DNA of 64,000 nt, from contig NZ_CP038462.1 of assembly GCF_004777465.1 (NCBI RefSeq), forward strand, positions 806,001-870,000. Reading direction: 5' to 3'. Made by a program: the position numbers and the translations under genes. This document shows, in pieces, positions 8,624 through 23,515 of the stretch. How positions within the stretch are numbered: position 1 is the first letter of the stretch; every line of letters starts with the position of its first letter. Under the pieces are notes generated by a model that ran no database searches, had not been told where the DNA came from, and saw only the letters and a list, made by a program, of their open reading frames with translations. Source of the stretch: Nocardioides daphniae. GTDB lineage: Bacteria > Actinomycetota > Actinomycetes > Propionibacteriales > Nocardioidaceae.

Positions 8624-8870
8624 GAAGGGCCTTTCTGACGTGTGGTGCCCGAGACAGGAAGCGGGCCGGGTGCTTTCTACCCCGACTCGCGTCCGCCAAC
8701 CGGGACCGACACACTGGTCCAGACCGCGTACTGCGAGTACGCCGCCGCAGGCGTCGGCCTCGCTCCCTCGCGGCCCGCTGGGAACCGCCCGTAGAGTGGA
8801 CCGGCGCCCTCGCGCGTGGCCGGACGTCGCCGCTCGCGCGTGGGACCAGATCCGTGTGCGAGAGGACAGC

Positions 8871-12484
<3,614 letters not shown>

Positions 12485-12495
12485 GAGAGTCAGCC

Positions 12496-13215
12496 GTGAC
12501 CCAGCCCCGCCTCCGTCGTCACCTCGTCACCGGCCTCGCGGCGGTGTCGATGCTCGGCCTCACCGGGTGCGGTGGCGCCGTGACCACCACGACCACCGGT
12601 CCGGGCACGGCGGCGCAGATCGGCGACGTCACCATCACGCAGGCCACCCTCGACGACACCACCGACGCGATCTGCGCCGACCTCACCCCGCAGCTCCAGC
12701 AGGACGGGCCGGTCGCGCTGATGCAGGTCAAGCAGTACGCGCTCAACCTGCTCACCGCGCGGGCCCAGGCCGAGCAGCTCGCCGAGGAGTACGACGTGGA
12801 GCCCGGCCCCGAGGTCGCCCAGGACCTCGCGCAGTGGAAGGCGCAGTCGGAGCGGGTGCCCGAGCGGCTGCGCGACGAGTTCGCCGCCGCGATGAACACC
12901 GAGGCCCTGGTCAACTCCGTGCTCGACGGTGCGGGCACCGCGGCGCTGGCGCGCGACGGCGTACGCAACCCGACGCAGGAGCAGGTCCAGCAGCGTGGCT
13001 CCGACCTCTTTGCCACCTGGTCGGACACCGTCGACGTGACCATCGACCCGCGCTACGGCGCCGTGGTCGAGGAGGGGCTCCTGCAGCCCGCCCGCACGTC
13101 GCTCTCGGTGCCGGTGAGCGCCCAGGCGGTGAAGGCGTGGGCGCAGGTCAACGACCGCGAGAACGCCTCGCCCGACTTCGTGGAGACCCTGCCGGAGTCG
13201 CAGCGCTGCGGCTGA
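12496..13215 (+). CDS. Lipoprotein with SurA-like N-terminal domain
   Basis: 239 residues. The N-terminus 'LVTGLAAVSMLGLTGCGG' has a lipobox (LTGC) for diacylglyceryl attachment. The rest is helical, with 'AAQIGDVTITQATLDDTTDAI' matching the start of SurA/PrsA-type chaperone domains, but no parvulin prolyl-isomerase domain follows. It probably acts in the periplasm-like space, perhaps as a chaperone. GTG 12496 follows GGAGAG. It lies 11 nt after mfd and 17 nt before mazG, so it is in the same operon. Confidence 0.75.
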   Translation: MTQPRLRRHLVTGLAAVSMLGLTGCGGAVTTTTTGPGTAAQIGDVTITQATLDDTTDAICADLTPQLQQDGPVALMQVKQYALNLLTARAQAEQLAEEYDVEPGPEVAQDLAQWKAQSERVPERLRDEFAAAMNTEALVNSVLDGAGTAALARDGVRNPTQEQVQQRGSDLFATWSDTVDVTIDPRYGAVVEEGLLQPARTSLSVPVSAQAVKAWAQVNDRENASPDFVETLPESQRCG

Positions 13216-13222
13216 CCGGTGA

Positions 13223-15286
<2,064 letters not shown>

Positions 15287-15307
15287 TCAGGGGACAATCG
15301 TCTCCTG

Positions 15308-15970
15308 ATGACGCAACGACGTACGTCCCCCACACCAGGGGGTAGCCGGCGACCCGGCCAGCGGGGGGCATCCCCGCGGGCCCGGGTCGCCGCGCCGTCT
15401 CGCCACGACTCCGCCGGCGAGTCCACCGGCTCCGGCCCGGGCCGTTCGACGCACCGCGTGACGCCGCGCTCGACGCCGGGGCAGCGTACGGTCGCCAGCC
15501 GGCCGCCGCAGCCGCCGCGCACCCGCTTCACCAGCCGTGCCGGGATCCTGCTGCTGGTCGTGCTCGTGCTCGGCGTCTCGTACGCCTCCTCGCTGCGCGC
15601 CTACCTCGACCAGCGCGCCACGATCGAGGAGACGAAGGCCCAGATCGCGAAGTCGGAGAAGGCGATCGCCGAGCTGGAGCGCGAGAAGCGTCGGTGGTCC
15701 GACGAGGCCTACGTGAAGGCGCAGGCCCGGCAGCACCTCGGCTACCTGATGCCCGGCGAGACCGGCTACCAGGTCCTCGACGAGAACGGTGAGCCGCTCG
15801 ACAGCGTGGCCGAGCTCGCCGACCCCGACGAGGTCATCAAGGAGAAGCCGGTGGCCTGGTGGGAGACTGTGTGGACCTCCGTCGAGCTGGCGGGCAACCC
15901 GCCGCCGGCGAGGAGCACGGCGCCGAGGATCATCGACGGCGTGAAGAAGAGCGAGCAGGAGAAGCAGTGA
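15308..15970 (+). CDS. Septum formation initiator family protein (FtsB/DivIC)
   Basis: 220 residues. A long basic, disordered N-terminus (1-75) precedes one membrane helix ('AGILLLVVLVLGVSYASSL') and a short coiled coil ('IEETKAQIAKSEKAIAELER'), then 'AYVKAQARQHLGYLMPGETGY', the conserved FtsB/DivIC segment. It would join FtsQ and FtsL in the division-site complex. Its position directly after eno is conserved. A GACAAT box 9 nt before the ATG could be an internal promoter. Its stop overlaps the next gene's start (GTGA). Confidence 0.88.
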   Translation: MTQRRTSPTPGGSRRPGQRGASPRARVAAPSRHDSAGESTGSGPGRSTHRVTPRSTPGQRTVASRPPQPPRTRFTSRAGILLLVVLVLGVSYASSLRAYLDQRATIEETKAQIAKSEKAIAELEREKRRWSDEAYVKAQARQHLGYLMPGETGYQVLDENGEPLDSVAELADPDEVIKEKPVAWWETVWTSVELAGNPPPARSTAPRIIDGVKKSEQEKQ

Positions 15971-16500
15971 TCGAGCAGGCTGACGTCGAGGCGATCGAGC
16001 AGCAGCTGGGGCGCACGCCCCGCGGGATCGCCGAGGTGGGTCACCGCTGCCCCTGCGGCCACCCCGACGTGGTGACCACCGAGCCGAGGCTGCCCAACGG
16101 CACGCCGTTCCCCACGACGTACTACCTGACCTGTCCGAAGGCGGCGTCGAGGATCGGCACCCTCGAGGGCAGCGGCCTGATGAAGGAGATGCAGGCGCGC
16201 CTCGGCACCGACCCGGAGCTGGCCGCGGCCTACCGCGCCGCCCACGAGCGCTACCTCGCCGCGCGCGCTGAGATCGGTGCGGCCGCCGGCCACGACGTGC
16301 CCGAGATCGAGGGCATCTCGGCGGGCGGCATGCCCGACCGCGTGAAGTGCCTGCACGTGCTGGCCGGCCAGTCGCTGGCCCAGGGCCGCGGCGTCAACCC
16401 GCTCGGTGACGAGGTCCTCGACCTCCTCGGCGAGTGGTGGGCCGACGGGTCCTGCATCGGCGCCTGCGACGCCGAGCCCGCCGCTGCTGCTGCGGAGTGA
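15967..16500 (+). CDS. DUF501 protein
   Basis: 177 residues of the actinobacterial DUF501 family. Conserved features visible are 'GRTPRGIAEVGHRCPCGHP', 'TTYYLTCP', and the C-terminal cysteines in 'RVKCLHVLAG' and 'GSCIGAC', which could bind a metal. The biochemical function is unknown. It overlaps ftsB by 4 nt and is followed after 4 nt by ppx, so the three are translated from one message. Orthologues sit in the same place in mycobacteria (recalled as Rv1025). Confidence 0.88.
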   Translation: MIEQADVEAIEQQLGRTPRGIAEVGHRCPCGHPDVVTTEPRLPNGTPFPTTYYLTCPKAASRIGTLEGSGLMKEMQARLGTDPELAAAYRAAHERYLAARAEIGAAAGHDVPEIEGISAGGMPDRVKCLHVLAGQSLAQGRGVNPLGDEVLDLLGEWWADGSCIGACDAEPAAAAAE

Positions 16501-16504
16501 ACGC

Positions 16505-17431
16505 GTGGCGACGATCGCCGCGATTGACTGCGGCACCAACACGATCAAGCTGTTGATCGGCGACCTGCCGCAGGTGGCCGTGCGCCAGACCCGGATGGTC
16601 CGCCTCGGCCAGGGCGTCGACGCCACCGGCGAGCTGCACCCCGAGGCGCTCGAGCGTGCCTTTGCGGCCCTCGACGAGTACGCCGTGCTCATCACCGAGC
16701 ACGGGGTCACCCCTGACCGGATCCGCTTCTGCGCGACCTCGGCGACCCGCGACGCCTCCAACGCCGACGTCTTCGCCGCCGGCGTCGAGGCCCGGCTCGG
16801 CGTGAGGCCCGAGGTGATCCCGGGCGCGGAGGAGGCCGAGCTGGCCTACTCCGGGGCGATCCGCGGCCTGGCCGGCGAGGTCGCCCACCCGGTGCTGGTG
16901 ATCGACATCGGCGGCGGGTCGACCGAGCTGGTCCTCGGCGACGCCGACGGGCCGGTGGCTGCGCACTCCGCCGACATCGGCTCGGTGCGGCTGGCCGAGC
17001 GCCACCTGCACTCCGACCCCTCGTCACCCGACGAGGTCGCGGCCTGCGTCACCGACGTCGAGCGCGCCCTGGACGCCGCCCGGGCGGCCGGGGTCGACAT
17101 CGCCTCGGCAGCCACCGTCGTGGGGATCGCGGGCACCTGCACGACGATCGCCGCCGGCGTGCTGATGCTGCCGGAGTACGACGCCGATGCGGTCGACCAC
17201 GCCGTGCTCCCGGTCGCCTCGGCGCGGGAGTTCTGCGCGGACCTGATCGCCGCGACCACGGCCCAGCGTCGGGCGCTGCCCTTCATGCACCCCGGCCGCG
17301 CCGACGTGATCGACGCCGGGGCGCTGATCATGGACCGGGTCCTCGAGCGGGTCAGCGTGGAGACCTGGACGGTCTCGGAGGCGGACATCCTCGAGGGGAT
17401 CGCCTGGTCGGTGGCCAGACGAGTGAACTGA
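16505..17431 (+). CDS. ppx: Exopolyphosphatase/guanosine pentaphosphatase (Ppx/GppA) family protein
   Basis: 308 residues with the ASKHA ATPase fold: phosphate 1 loop 'AAIDCGTNTIKLLIGD' at the N-terminus and phosphate 2 loop 'VLVIDIGGGSTELVLG' near residue 135. It releases phosphate from polyphosphate and perhaps from pppGpp. The short length lacking the C-terminal HD domain is typical of actinobacterial paralogues. GTG 16505 follows the DUF501 stop by 4 nt. Confidence 0.9.
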   Translation: MATIAAIDCGTNTIKLLIGDLPQVAVRQTRMVRLGQGVDATGELHPEALERAFAALDEYAVLITEHGVTPDRIRFCATSATRDASNADVFAAGVEARLGVRPEVIPGAEEAELAYSGAIRGLAGEVAHPVLVIDIGGGSTELVLGDADGPVAAHSADIGSVRLAERHLHSDPSSPDEVAACVTDVERALDAARAAGVDIASAATVVGIAGTCTTIAAGVLMLPEYDADAVDHAVLPVASAREFCADLIAATTAQRRALPFMHPGRADVIDAGALIMDRVLERVSVETWTVSEADILEGIAWSVARRVN

Positions 17432-17455
17432 CGCCCCACCGGGCAGGCTGGGCGG

Positions 17456-18316
17456 GTGACCGTCTGGCTGCCGCACCCGCTCACGGGTGAGCTCTTCGAC
17501 TCGCCCGTGCCCCCGGGCACCGGGTGGCCGGAGGACCCGGCGCCCACCGGCACGTTGGTCGCGCGGTCGGCCGCCGGCGTACGACGTCTGGCCGCCGCGG
17601 CCGACCTGGCCGAGGTGGAGGCGCGGGTCAGCGTCTGCGCGGCCTGTCCGCGGCTGGTCGAGTGGCGCGAGACGAATGCCCGGGGGAAGCGGGCCGCCTT
17701 CGCCGACCAGCCCTACTGGGGGCGTCCGATCCCGGGCTGGGGTGACCCGGAGCCGCGGGTCCTGGTCGTCGGGCTGGCTCCTGCCGCGCACGGCGGCAAC
17801 CGGACCGGCAGGGTCTTCACCGGTGACCCCAGCGGGGACTGGCTCTTCGCCAGCCTGCACCGGGTGGGGCTGGCGGTGCAGGCGACCTCGGAGCACGCCG
17901 GCGACGGACAGCGTCTCGTCGGCGCCCGGATGGTGGCCCGGGTGCGCTGCGCCCCGCCGGACAACAAGCCGACCCCGACCGAGCGGGACACCTGCGCCCC
18001 GTGGGTGCAGCGCGAGGTGGGGCTGGTGCTGCCGACCGTGCGAGCGGTCGTCGCGCTGGGGGCGTACGGCTGGGGCGGTGCCCTGGAGGCGCTGGCCGGG
18101 GCGGGCGTCGAGGTGCCGCGCCCCCGACCCCGCTTCGGCCACGGCGCCGAGGTCGTGATGCAGGGGCCGCACGGCCCGGTGACCCTGCTCGGCTGCTTCC
18201 ACCCCTCGCCGCACAACACGTTCACCGGTCGGCTGACGGCTGAGATGACCGACGCCGTGCTGGCCCGGGCGCGCGACCTGGGGACTGACTCGGGGATCAA
18301 ACAGTTGGACGGTTGA
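17456..18316 (+). CDS. Uracil-DNA glycosylase, family 5 (UDGb)
   Basis: 286 residues. 'VCAACPRLVEWRE' gives cysteines of the 4Fe-4S cluster. The active-site motif A reads 'GLAPAAHGGNRTGRVFTGD', as in UDGb enzymes, which lack the usual polar catalytic residue of families 1 and 4. Motif B is 'HPSPHNT'. It removes uracil and other deaminated bases from DNA. GTG 17456 lies 24 nt after ppx. Leaderless or reinitiated translation is likely since no ribosome binding site is evident. Confidence 0.9.
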   Translation: MTVWLPHPLTGELFDSPVPPGTGWPEDPAPTGTLVARSAAGVRRLAAAADLAEVEARVSVCAACPRLVEWRETNARGKRAAFADQPYWGRPIPGWGDPEPRVLVVGLAPAAHGGNRTGRVFTGDPSGDWLFASLHRVGLAVQATSEHAGDGQRLVGARMVARVRCAPPDNKPTPTERDTCAPWVQREVGLVLPTVRAVVALGAYGWGGALEALAGAGVEVPRPRPRFGHGAEVVMQGPHGPVTLLGCFHPSPHNTFTGRLTAEMTDAVLARARDLGTDSGIKQLDG

Positions 18317-18332
18317 CCCGCAGAGGGCGGAC

Positions 18333-19248
18333 GATGGAGCGCATGCCCCTGAAGGGACTCCCTCCTCGCCGTCCTCGTCGCCGTCATCTGGGGCATCAAC
18401 TTCGTCGCGATCGAGCTGGGCCTCGACGACGTGCCGCCGCTGCTCTTCCTGTCGCTGCGCTTCTTCGTGGTGGCTGCGCCCGCCCTCTGGCTGGTGGCCC
18501 GCCCGCAGGTGCCGTGGCAGCTGGTGCTGCAGGTCGGCCTCTTCATGAGCCTGGGTCAGTTCGGCCTGCTCTACACGGCGATGGCGGGGGATGCCGCCCG
18601 GCCTGGCCTCTTGGTGCCAGGCGCAGGTGGTGCTGACGGTGTCTTCGCGAGCGTCCGGCTGCACGAGATGCCGACCTCGCGCCAGGTCGTGGGGGTGGTC
18701 CTCGGCGTGATCGGCCTGGCCGTGGTGGCGTGGGGCCGCAGCGCGGCGACGCCGCTGCTCGGGCTGCTGCTGACCTTCGCCGCGGCCACGTCGTGGGCCT
18801 GCGGCAACGTGGTCGCACGCCGGGTCGGGCCGAGCTCCGGGCTGTCGATGGTGGTCTGGTCGGCGATCGTCGTGCCGGTCCCGCTGCTGCGGCTCAGCTT
18901 GGTCGTCGACGGGCCCAGCGAGGTGGCGCGGGCGCTCACCCACTCTCGCTGGCAGCGGTGCTCTCGACCGCGTACACGGCGGTGCTCGCCTCGTTCGTGG
19001 GCTACGGCATCTGGAACTCGCTGCTCGGGCGTCACCAGGCCTCCGCGGTCGTGCCGTTCATGCTGCTGGTGCCGGTCTTCGGGATGGGCTCGGCGTGGCT
19101 GGTCTTCGACGAGGTGCCCAACGCCGCCGAGGCCAGCGGGGGAGCGCTGCTGCTCGCGGGGGTGGCCACGGTCGCGCTGGCAGGGCGTCGTACGCGTGCC
19201 GCTGCGACCGCCGCGCCGGTCGCGGTGGACAATGGGCGGCATGACTGA
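18333..19248 (+). pseudogene. EamA/DMT-family transporter with several indels
   Basis: A ten-helix drug/metabolite exporter can be assembled from three frames: 'LLAVLVAVIWGINFVAIELG', 'LFLSLRFFVVAAPALWLVA', 'VVLGVIGLAVVAWGRSAA', 'FMLLVPVFGMGSAWLVFDEV'. Frame changes are needed near 18352 (one extra G), at several places between about 18580 and 18650, and near 18945. This is the most damaged gene in the window and may be a true pseudogene or a poorly assembled patch. The substrate is unknown. ATG 18333 follows AGAGGG; ATG 18342 is an alternative. Its end overlaps the ACT gene by 8 nt. Confidence 0.75.
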
Positions 19249-19771
19249 CGCCGGGACCCTCCACGCCATCACCGTCCTGGGCCACGACCGGCCCGGGATC
19301 ATCGCCTGGACCACCGACCGCCTCGCCGCGCTCGGGCTCAACCTCGAGGACTCCTCGATGACCCTGCTGCGTGGCCACTTCGCCATGACGCTGGTCTGCG
19401 CGGGCGACGCCTCCGGCGAGGAGATCGCCGCCGCGCTGGCGCCCCTGGCCGCCGACGGCACCCTGACCGTCACGGTCGGCGAGGTCCCCGTCGAGGAGCC
19501 GCACGCCGCGGCCGGCAGCCAGTGGGTCCTCACGGTGCACGGCGGCGACCGCCCCGGCATCGTCTCGTCGGTCGCCGGCGTGGTCGCCGGGGTCGGCGGC
19601 AACATCACCGACCTCACCACCCGCCTGGCCGGTGAGCTCTACCTGGTGGTCGCCGAGGTCTCCCTGCCCGAGGGCGTGGACGGCGCGGCGCTGGAGGCCG
19701 ACATCAAGGCGGCGGCCAGCGAGCTCGGCGTCGGCGCGACCCTGCGGGCCGTGGAGGCCGACGAGCTGTGA
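19241..19771 (+). CDS. ACT-domain protein (GcvR-like)
   Basis: 176 residues made of two ACT domains: 'AITVLGHDRPGIIAWTTDRL' and 'VLTVHGGDRPGIVSSVAG'. The arrangement resembles the glycine cleavage regulator GcvR and its actinobacterial relatives, which have no DNA-binding domain. It probably senses an amino acid and acts by protein contact. ATG 19241 overlaps the transporter gene, and its stop overlaps def by 4 nt (GTGA). Confidence 0.82.
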   Translation: MTDAGTLHAITVLGHDRPGIIAWTTDRLAALGLNLEDSSMTLLRGHFAMTLVCAGDASGEEIAAALAPLAADGTLTVTVGEVPVEEPHAAAGSQWVLTVHGGDRPGIVSSVAGVVAGVGGNITDLTTRLAGELYLVVAEVSLPEGVDGAALEADIKAAASELGVGATLRAVEADEL

Positions 19772-20335
19772 GCACCCCTGAAGGGTTCAACGAGCGCGTC
19801 GCTGCCTGGTCGGAGGACGAGCTCGGGGTCACCGGGCGCGTCCTCGACGTCGTGACCGCCCCGGCCACGGTGCTGTCCAGCGACGGCGCCGTCGTCGACC
19901 CCACCGCGCCCGAGATCGTCCAGCTCGCCGCTGACCTGGTCGCCACCATGCGCGTCTCGCCCGGCTGCGTCGGCCTGGCGGCCCCGCAGGTCGGGGAGGG
20001 CGTCAAGGTCTTCTGCGTCGACGTCTCGCAGCACCCCAAGACGCGCACGCACCACGGCACGTACGTCCTGTGCAACGCCGAGGTCGTCGAGTCGAGCCGC
20101 AACGAGAAGGCCCGTGAGGGCTGCATGAGCGTGCCCGACCTCACGGTGACGTGAAGCGCGCGAGCCGCATCCTCGTACGCGGTCAGCTGCCGGGCACGGG
20201 GGAGTGGGTCGAGATCCGCACCGACGCCTTCGAGGCCCGCTGCCTGCAGCACGAGATGGACCACTGCAACGGCTACCTCTTCCTCGACGGGTCGCCGGCG
20301 CGCACGCGATCTACCAGCGTCAGACGTATCTGTGA
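19768..20335 (+). CDS. def: Peptide deformylase, frameshifted twice
   Basis: About 189 residues after two corrections. The three metal-site motifs are all present: 'GCVGLAAPQVG', 'EGCMSVP' (zinc cysteine) and 'CLQHEMDHCNGYLF' (HExxH). It removes N-formyl from new proteins. One base is missing near 20150 (GTGACGTG, between 'VPDLTV' and 'VKRASRI') and one near 20289 (GACGGGTC, restoring 'RVAGAHAIYQRQTYL'). Two breaks in a conserved and normally essential enzyme argue for sequence error, though a second def copy elsewhere could exist. The GTG start overlaps the ACT gene. Confidence 0.88.
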
Positions 20336-20350
20336 TGCTGTGAGGCGCAC

Positions 20351-20424
20351 GCCCCCGTGTCCCAATCGGCAGAGGAAGCCGTCTTAAAAACGGTTCAGTG
20401 TGGGTTCGAGTCCCACCGGGGGCA
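20351..20424 (+). tRNA. tRNA-Leu (anticodon UAA) with short variable loop
   Basis: 74 nt. Acceptor GCCCCCG/CGGGGGC with discriminator A; 3-bp D stem with GG at 20368-20369; anticodon stem GCCGT/ACGGT with loop CTTAAAA (UAA at 20385-20387); T arm GTGGG-TTCGAGT-CCCAC. The variable region is only 5 nt (TCAGT), whereas leucine tRNAs normally have a long arm. CCA is not encoded. It lies 15 nt after def. Confidence 0.85.
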
Positions 20425-20558
20425 CCCAGCCACCATCGGGCGGCGTCCCTTGCGGCATCCCGAAGGCGGTATGCGCCGAATGGGGTATTGCCGGGCCCGT
20501 GACGCGGTGATTGAGTCAGAGGTGCGTCCGGGTACGTGGGGTTCCGGGCGAGTCGCCG

Positions 20559-20607
20559 GGCGACCCCGGTGGGTCACTCAAGGGTCCAGTGCCCTCCCGG
20601 GGTCGCC
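20559..20607 (-). terminator. Large hairpin downstream of the MDR dehydrogenase
   Basis: GGCGACCCCGG (20559-20569) pairs perfectly with CCGGGGTCGCC (20597-20607); the interior can pair further (CACT with AGTG). It is 33 nt past the stop of the leftward gene. Confidence 0.55.
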
Positions 20608-20639
20608 GTGGACCACCACGCTCCCCGGGACGCCTCTCG

Positions 20640-21613
20640 TCAGGGGCGCAGCAGCACCTTGCCCCGACGGCCGGGCCGCGCGTTGGCCTCAGCCGCGCGG
20701 GCGATCTCGTCGAGGGGAAGGACTCCTCGGCCGTGAGCTTGAGCGTGCCGTCGGCGATCCGGGTCATGACCTCGGTGAAGGCGGCCTGGCGCGCCTCTCG
20801 GCTCATCGTGCCCATCACCTTGGTCAGCCAGAAGCCTCGCACCGTCTTGCCCTGGAAGAGCACGTCGGCGACGCCGAGCTCGACGGTGAGGGCGTCCATC
20901 GCGCCGAAGACGACGAGCTCCCCGCCCGGCGCCAGCAGGCTGAAGACCTGCTTCGAGCCCTTGCCGCCCACCGAGTCGACGCCCGCCCTGATCGGGGCGC
21001 CGCCGGTCACCTCGGCGACCTTGGCCCGCCAGTCGTCGGTGTCGGTGGCGACGACCCGGTCGATGCCGACCGCGGCCAGCTCCTCGACGGCGGCGGCACG
21101 GCGTACGAGGCCCAGGACGTTGATCCCGCGGGCGCGCGCCAGCGTCGCCACGTAGCGTCCGACCGCGCCGTTCGCCGCGTTCTGGACGATCCAGTCGCCC
21201 TCGGAGAGACCGAGCGACTCGAGCAGGGCGACGGCGCTGAAGGGCATCGCGAAGAGCTGGGCGGCCGCCTCGTCGGGCAGGTCGTCGGAGACCGGGATGA
21301 GCCCGGCGGCAGGTGCGAGGAAGTACTCGGCCCAGGTGCCGGTCGCGGAGGCGGCGACGCGCTGGCCCACCTCGACGCCCGTGACGCCCTCGCCGAGCGC
21401 GTCGACGACGCCGACCGCCTCGCTGCCGGCGCGTGCCGGGAGGTCGGGACGGATGCCGTAGAGGCCGGCCGCGGTGAGCAGGTCGTGGTTGTGCACCGCG
21501 GCCATCAGGGTGCGGACCCGGACCTCTCCGGGGCCCGGCTCGGGCACCGGCACCTCCTCCACGGAGAGAACCTGACCGGGGTCGCCGAACTTGTGCTGGA
21601 CGAGTGCTCGCAT
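20640..21613 (-). CDS. Medium-chain dehydrogenase/quinone oxidoreductase-like protein, frameshifted
   Basis: About 324 residues after correction. 'MRALVQHKFGDPGQVLSVEE' at the N-terminus, substrate-domain 'AGSEAVGVVDALGEGV', and nucleotide site 'NAANGAVGRYVATLARARG' (AxxGxxG) mark an NADPH-dependent zinc-free MDR enzyme. Its substrate is unknown. The frame breaks near 20715 in a CCCC/GGGG run; the true C-terminus is 'LDEIARAAEANARPGRRGKV'. It stands alone, opposite to the tRNA. Confidence 0.82.
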
Positions 21614-21755
21614 GCAGGGAGTCTGGCAGCCGTCGCCAACTTAGGGCCACCGTCGACCGGGCGCCCCAACCCCCAATTTCAAGGGTGAAGGGTCGGCCGT
21701 CGGATCGCTACGGTGGCCCGACGGTGGATCGGGTCGGTCTCCGGGGGAGGCGCGC

Positions 21756-23393
21756 ATGGGACGACGCACTGGATCAATGGCACTGACGACGGCACTCGCC
21801 GCAGCACTCGTGACGGGGCTGCTGGTCGGCGGCCCGACCGCAGCCGGGCAGGAGCCGGAGCCGCCCTCGGCCGCCCAGACGTGGCCGGGCGGTCGGACGG
21901 CCTCCGCCGTCGACGTCGCCGGCGAGCTGGGCACCGACGTCAGCGGGCTCTCCTTCCGCGCCGGCGGGAGTGCCGCCGCCGACGTCCTGTGGGGTGTCGA
22001 CGACCGCGCCGGACTCGTCCACCGGCTGGTGCAGAGCTCCGGCAAGTGGCGGCCCGACCAGGCCGGAGGGTGGCGGGCGGGCAAGACCTTCACCTTCCCC
22101 GACGGGCGTGTGCCGGACGCCGAGGGCATCGTCGTCAGCGGCGACGACGCCTGGGTCTCGACCGAGCGTGACAGCACCGGCACCTCCCGGCTGAGCATCC
22201 TGCGGGTCCCGCTCGGCGGCAGCTCCGCCGCGCTGGGCCCGACCACCGAGTGGAGCCTGGCGAGGGAGTTCCCTGCGCTCGGGGCCAACTCGGGGCTGGA
22301 GGCGCTGGACCTCGTCCCCGACGCCTCCCTGGTCGCCCACGGCTTCGTCGACGAGGCGCGGGGGACGACGTACGACCCGGCGGCCTACCCGGGCAAGGTG
22401 GGTGGCGGCGTCTTCTTCGTGGCGGCCGAGGCGGCCAGCCTCAAGGGCCAGGTGCGGGGCTACGTCCTCCGGGCCGACGGCAGCGTGGTCCGGGTCGCCA
22501 CCGTGGCCAACCCGCTCGGGCTCGTCCAGGCCCTGGAGTGGGACGCCGACGCGGGGCTGCTCTGGATCGTCTGCGACGACGCCTGCGACGGGCGCACCGC
22601 GACGGCCCGGCTGCGGAGTGGCCGCTTCGTGGTGAGTGCGACGTACGCCCGCGCCGCCGGCCTCCCCAACTACAACTTCGAGGGCTTCACGGTCGCGCCG
22701 CGCGCGCGATGCTCGGGAGGGGTGCGCCCGGTCTTCTGGAGCAACGACGCCAACGACCGTAGCCACGCGATCTGGGCGGGCACCCTGCCCTGCCCGGCGG
22801 CGCCCGCCCCCGACCCCGGCCCCGACCCAGGCAAGGTCGCCACCCGGCTCACCGCCACCGTTGCGCCGACCCAGGCCGGGCAGCGGGTGCGCGTCGTCGT
22901 GGGCGCCACCGCGGTCGGTGCCACACCCACCGGCCAGGTCCAGGTCTCCGTCGGCAGTCGGGTGAGGACCGGGACGCTGGCCGACGGGGCCGCGACCGTC
23001 TGGATGGGCGCCTTCACCAGCCCCGGCGTGCGGCCGGTCACGGTCTCCTACGCAGGCAACGACGGGACCTACGCCGCTGAGTCCACCGCCCGGCTCACGG
23101 TCGGCAGGGCCGCCACCCGGCTGCGCCCCGTGGTGCGCCGCGTCGCCGTCAACCGCGGCAAGCGGGCTCGACTGTCCGCCAGGATCACCGCCAACGGCCT
23201 GCCCACCCCGGGCCAGGTGCGGGTGCGCGTGAAGGGCCGCCTGGTGAAGGCCACCGTGCGTCGGACCGACGGCCGCCTCGTCGTGCGTACGCCCGCCCTG
23301 CGCGCCCGGGGCCGGGTCACCGTCACCGTCCGCTACCGGGGCTCCGCGGCCACCGCGCCGGCGAGCGCGACCTTCGTCGTCCGGGTGCGCTGA
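21756..23393 (+). CDS. Secreted beta-propeller protein with Ig-like C-terminal domains
   Basis: 545 residues. Signal peptide 'LTTALAAALVTGLLVGGPTA'; residues 50-345 look like an esterase-like/phytase-like propeller ('DVLWGVDDRAGLVHRLV', 'LEALDLVPDASLVAHGF', 'LVQALEWDADAGLLWIV'); residues 360-545 hold two Big_3-type Ig-like modules ('PTQAGQRVRVVVGATAVGA', 'RVAVNRGKRARLSARITAN'). It is likely extracellular. No catalytic residues can be assigned. ATG 21756 follows GGGGGAGG by 6 nt; an ATG 21 nt later is also possible. It is transcribed alone. Confidence 0.75.
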   Translation: MGRRTGSMALTTALAAALVTGLLVGGPTAAGQEPEPPSAAQTWPGGRTASAVDVAGELGTDVSGLSFRAGGSAAADVLWGVDDRAGLVHRLVQSSGKWRPDQAGGWRAGKTFTFPDGRVPDAEGIVVSGDDAWVSTERDSTGTSRLSILRVPLGGSSAALGPTTEWSLAREFPALGANSGLEALDLVPDASLVAHGFVDEARGTTYDPAAYPGKVGGGVFFVAAEAASLKGQVRGYVLRADGSVVRVATVANPLGLVQALEWDADAGLLWIVCDDACDGRTATARLRSGRFVVSATYARAAGLPNYNFEGFTVAPRARCSGGVRPVFWSNDANDRSHAIWAGTLPCPAAPAPDPGPDPGKVATRLTATVAPTQAGQRVRVVVGATAVGATPTGQVQVSVGSRVRTGTLADGAATVWMGAFTSPGVRPVTVSYAGNDGTYAAESTARLTVGRAATRLRPVVRRVAVNRGKRARLSARITANGLPTPGQVRVRVKGRLVKATVRRTDGRLVVRTPALRARGRVTVTVRYRGSAATAPASATFVVRVR

Positions 23394-23515
23394 CGCCGAG
23401 GGCCGGCGGGAACTCCCGTACGCGCCCGGACGTTGAGCACCACATCACCCGTAGAGTTGACGACAGCGAACGCGGTCAGCCAGACCACGTCCGAGGCCTC
23501 CGAGGAGAGACCAAC

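Noticed and set aside
20425-20639. Possible short gene between the tRNA and the MDR dehydrogenase
   Set aside because: No frame has a start with a ribosome binding site or recognisable protein sequence; the main feature is a hairpin.
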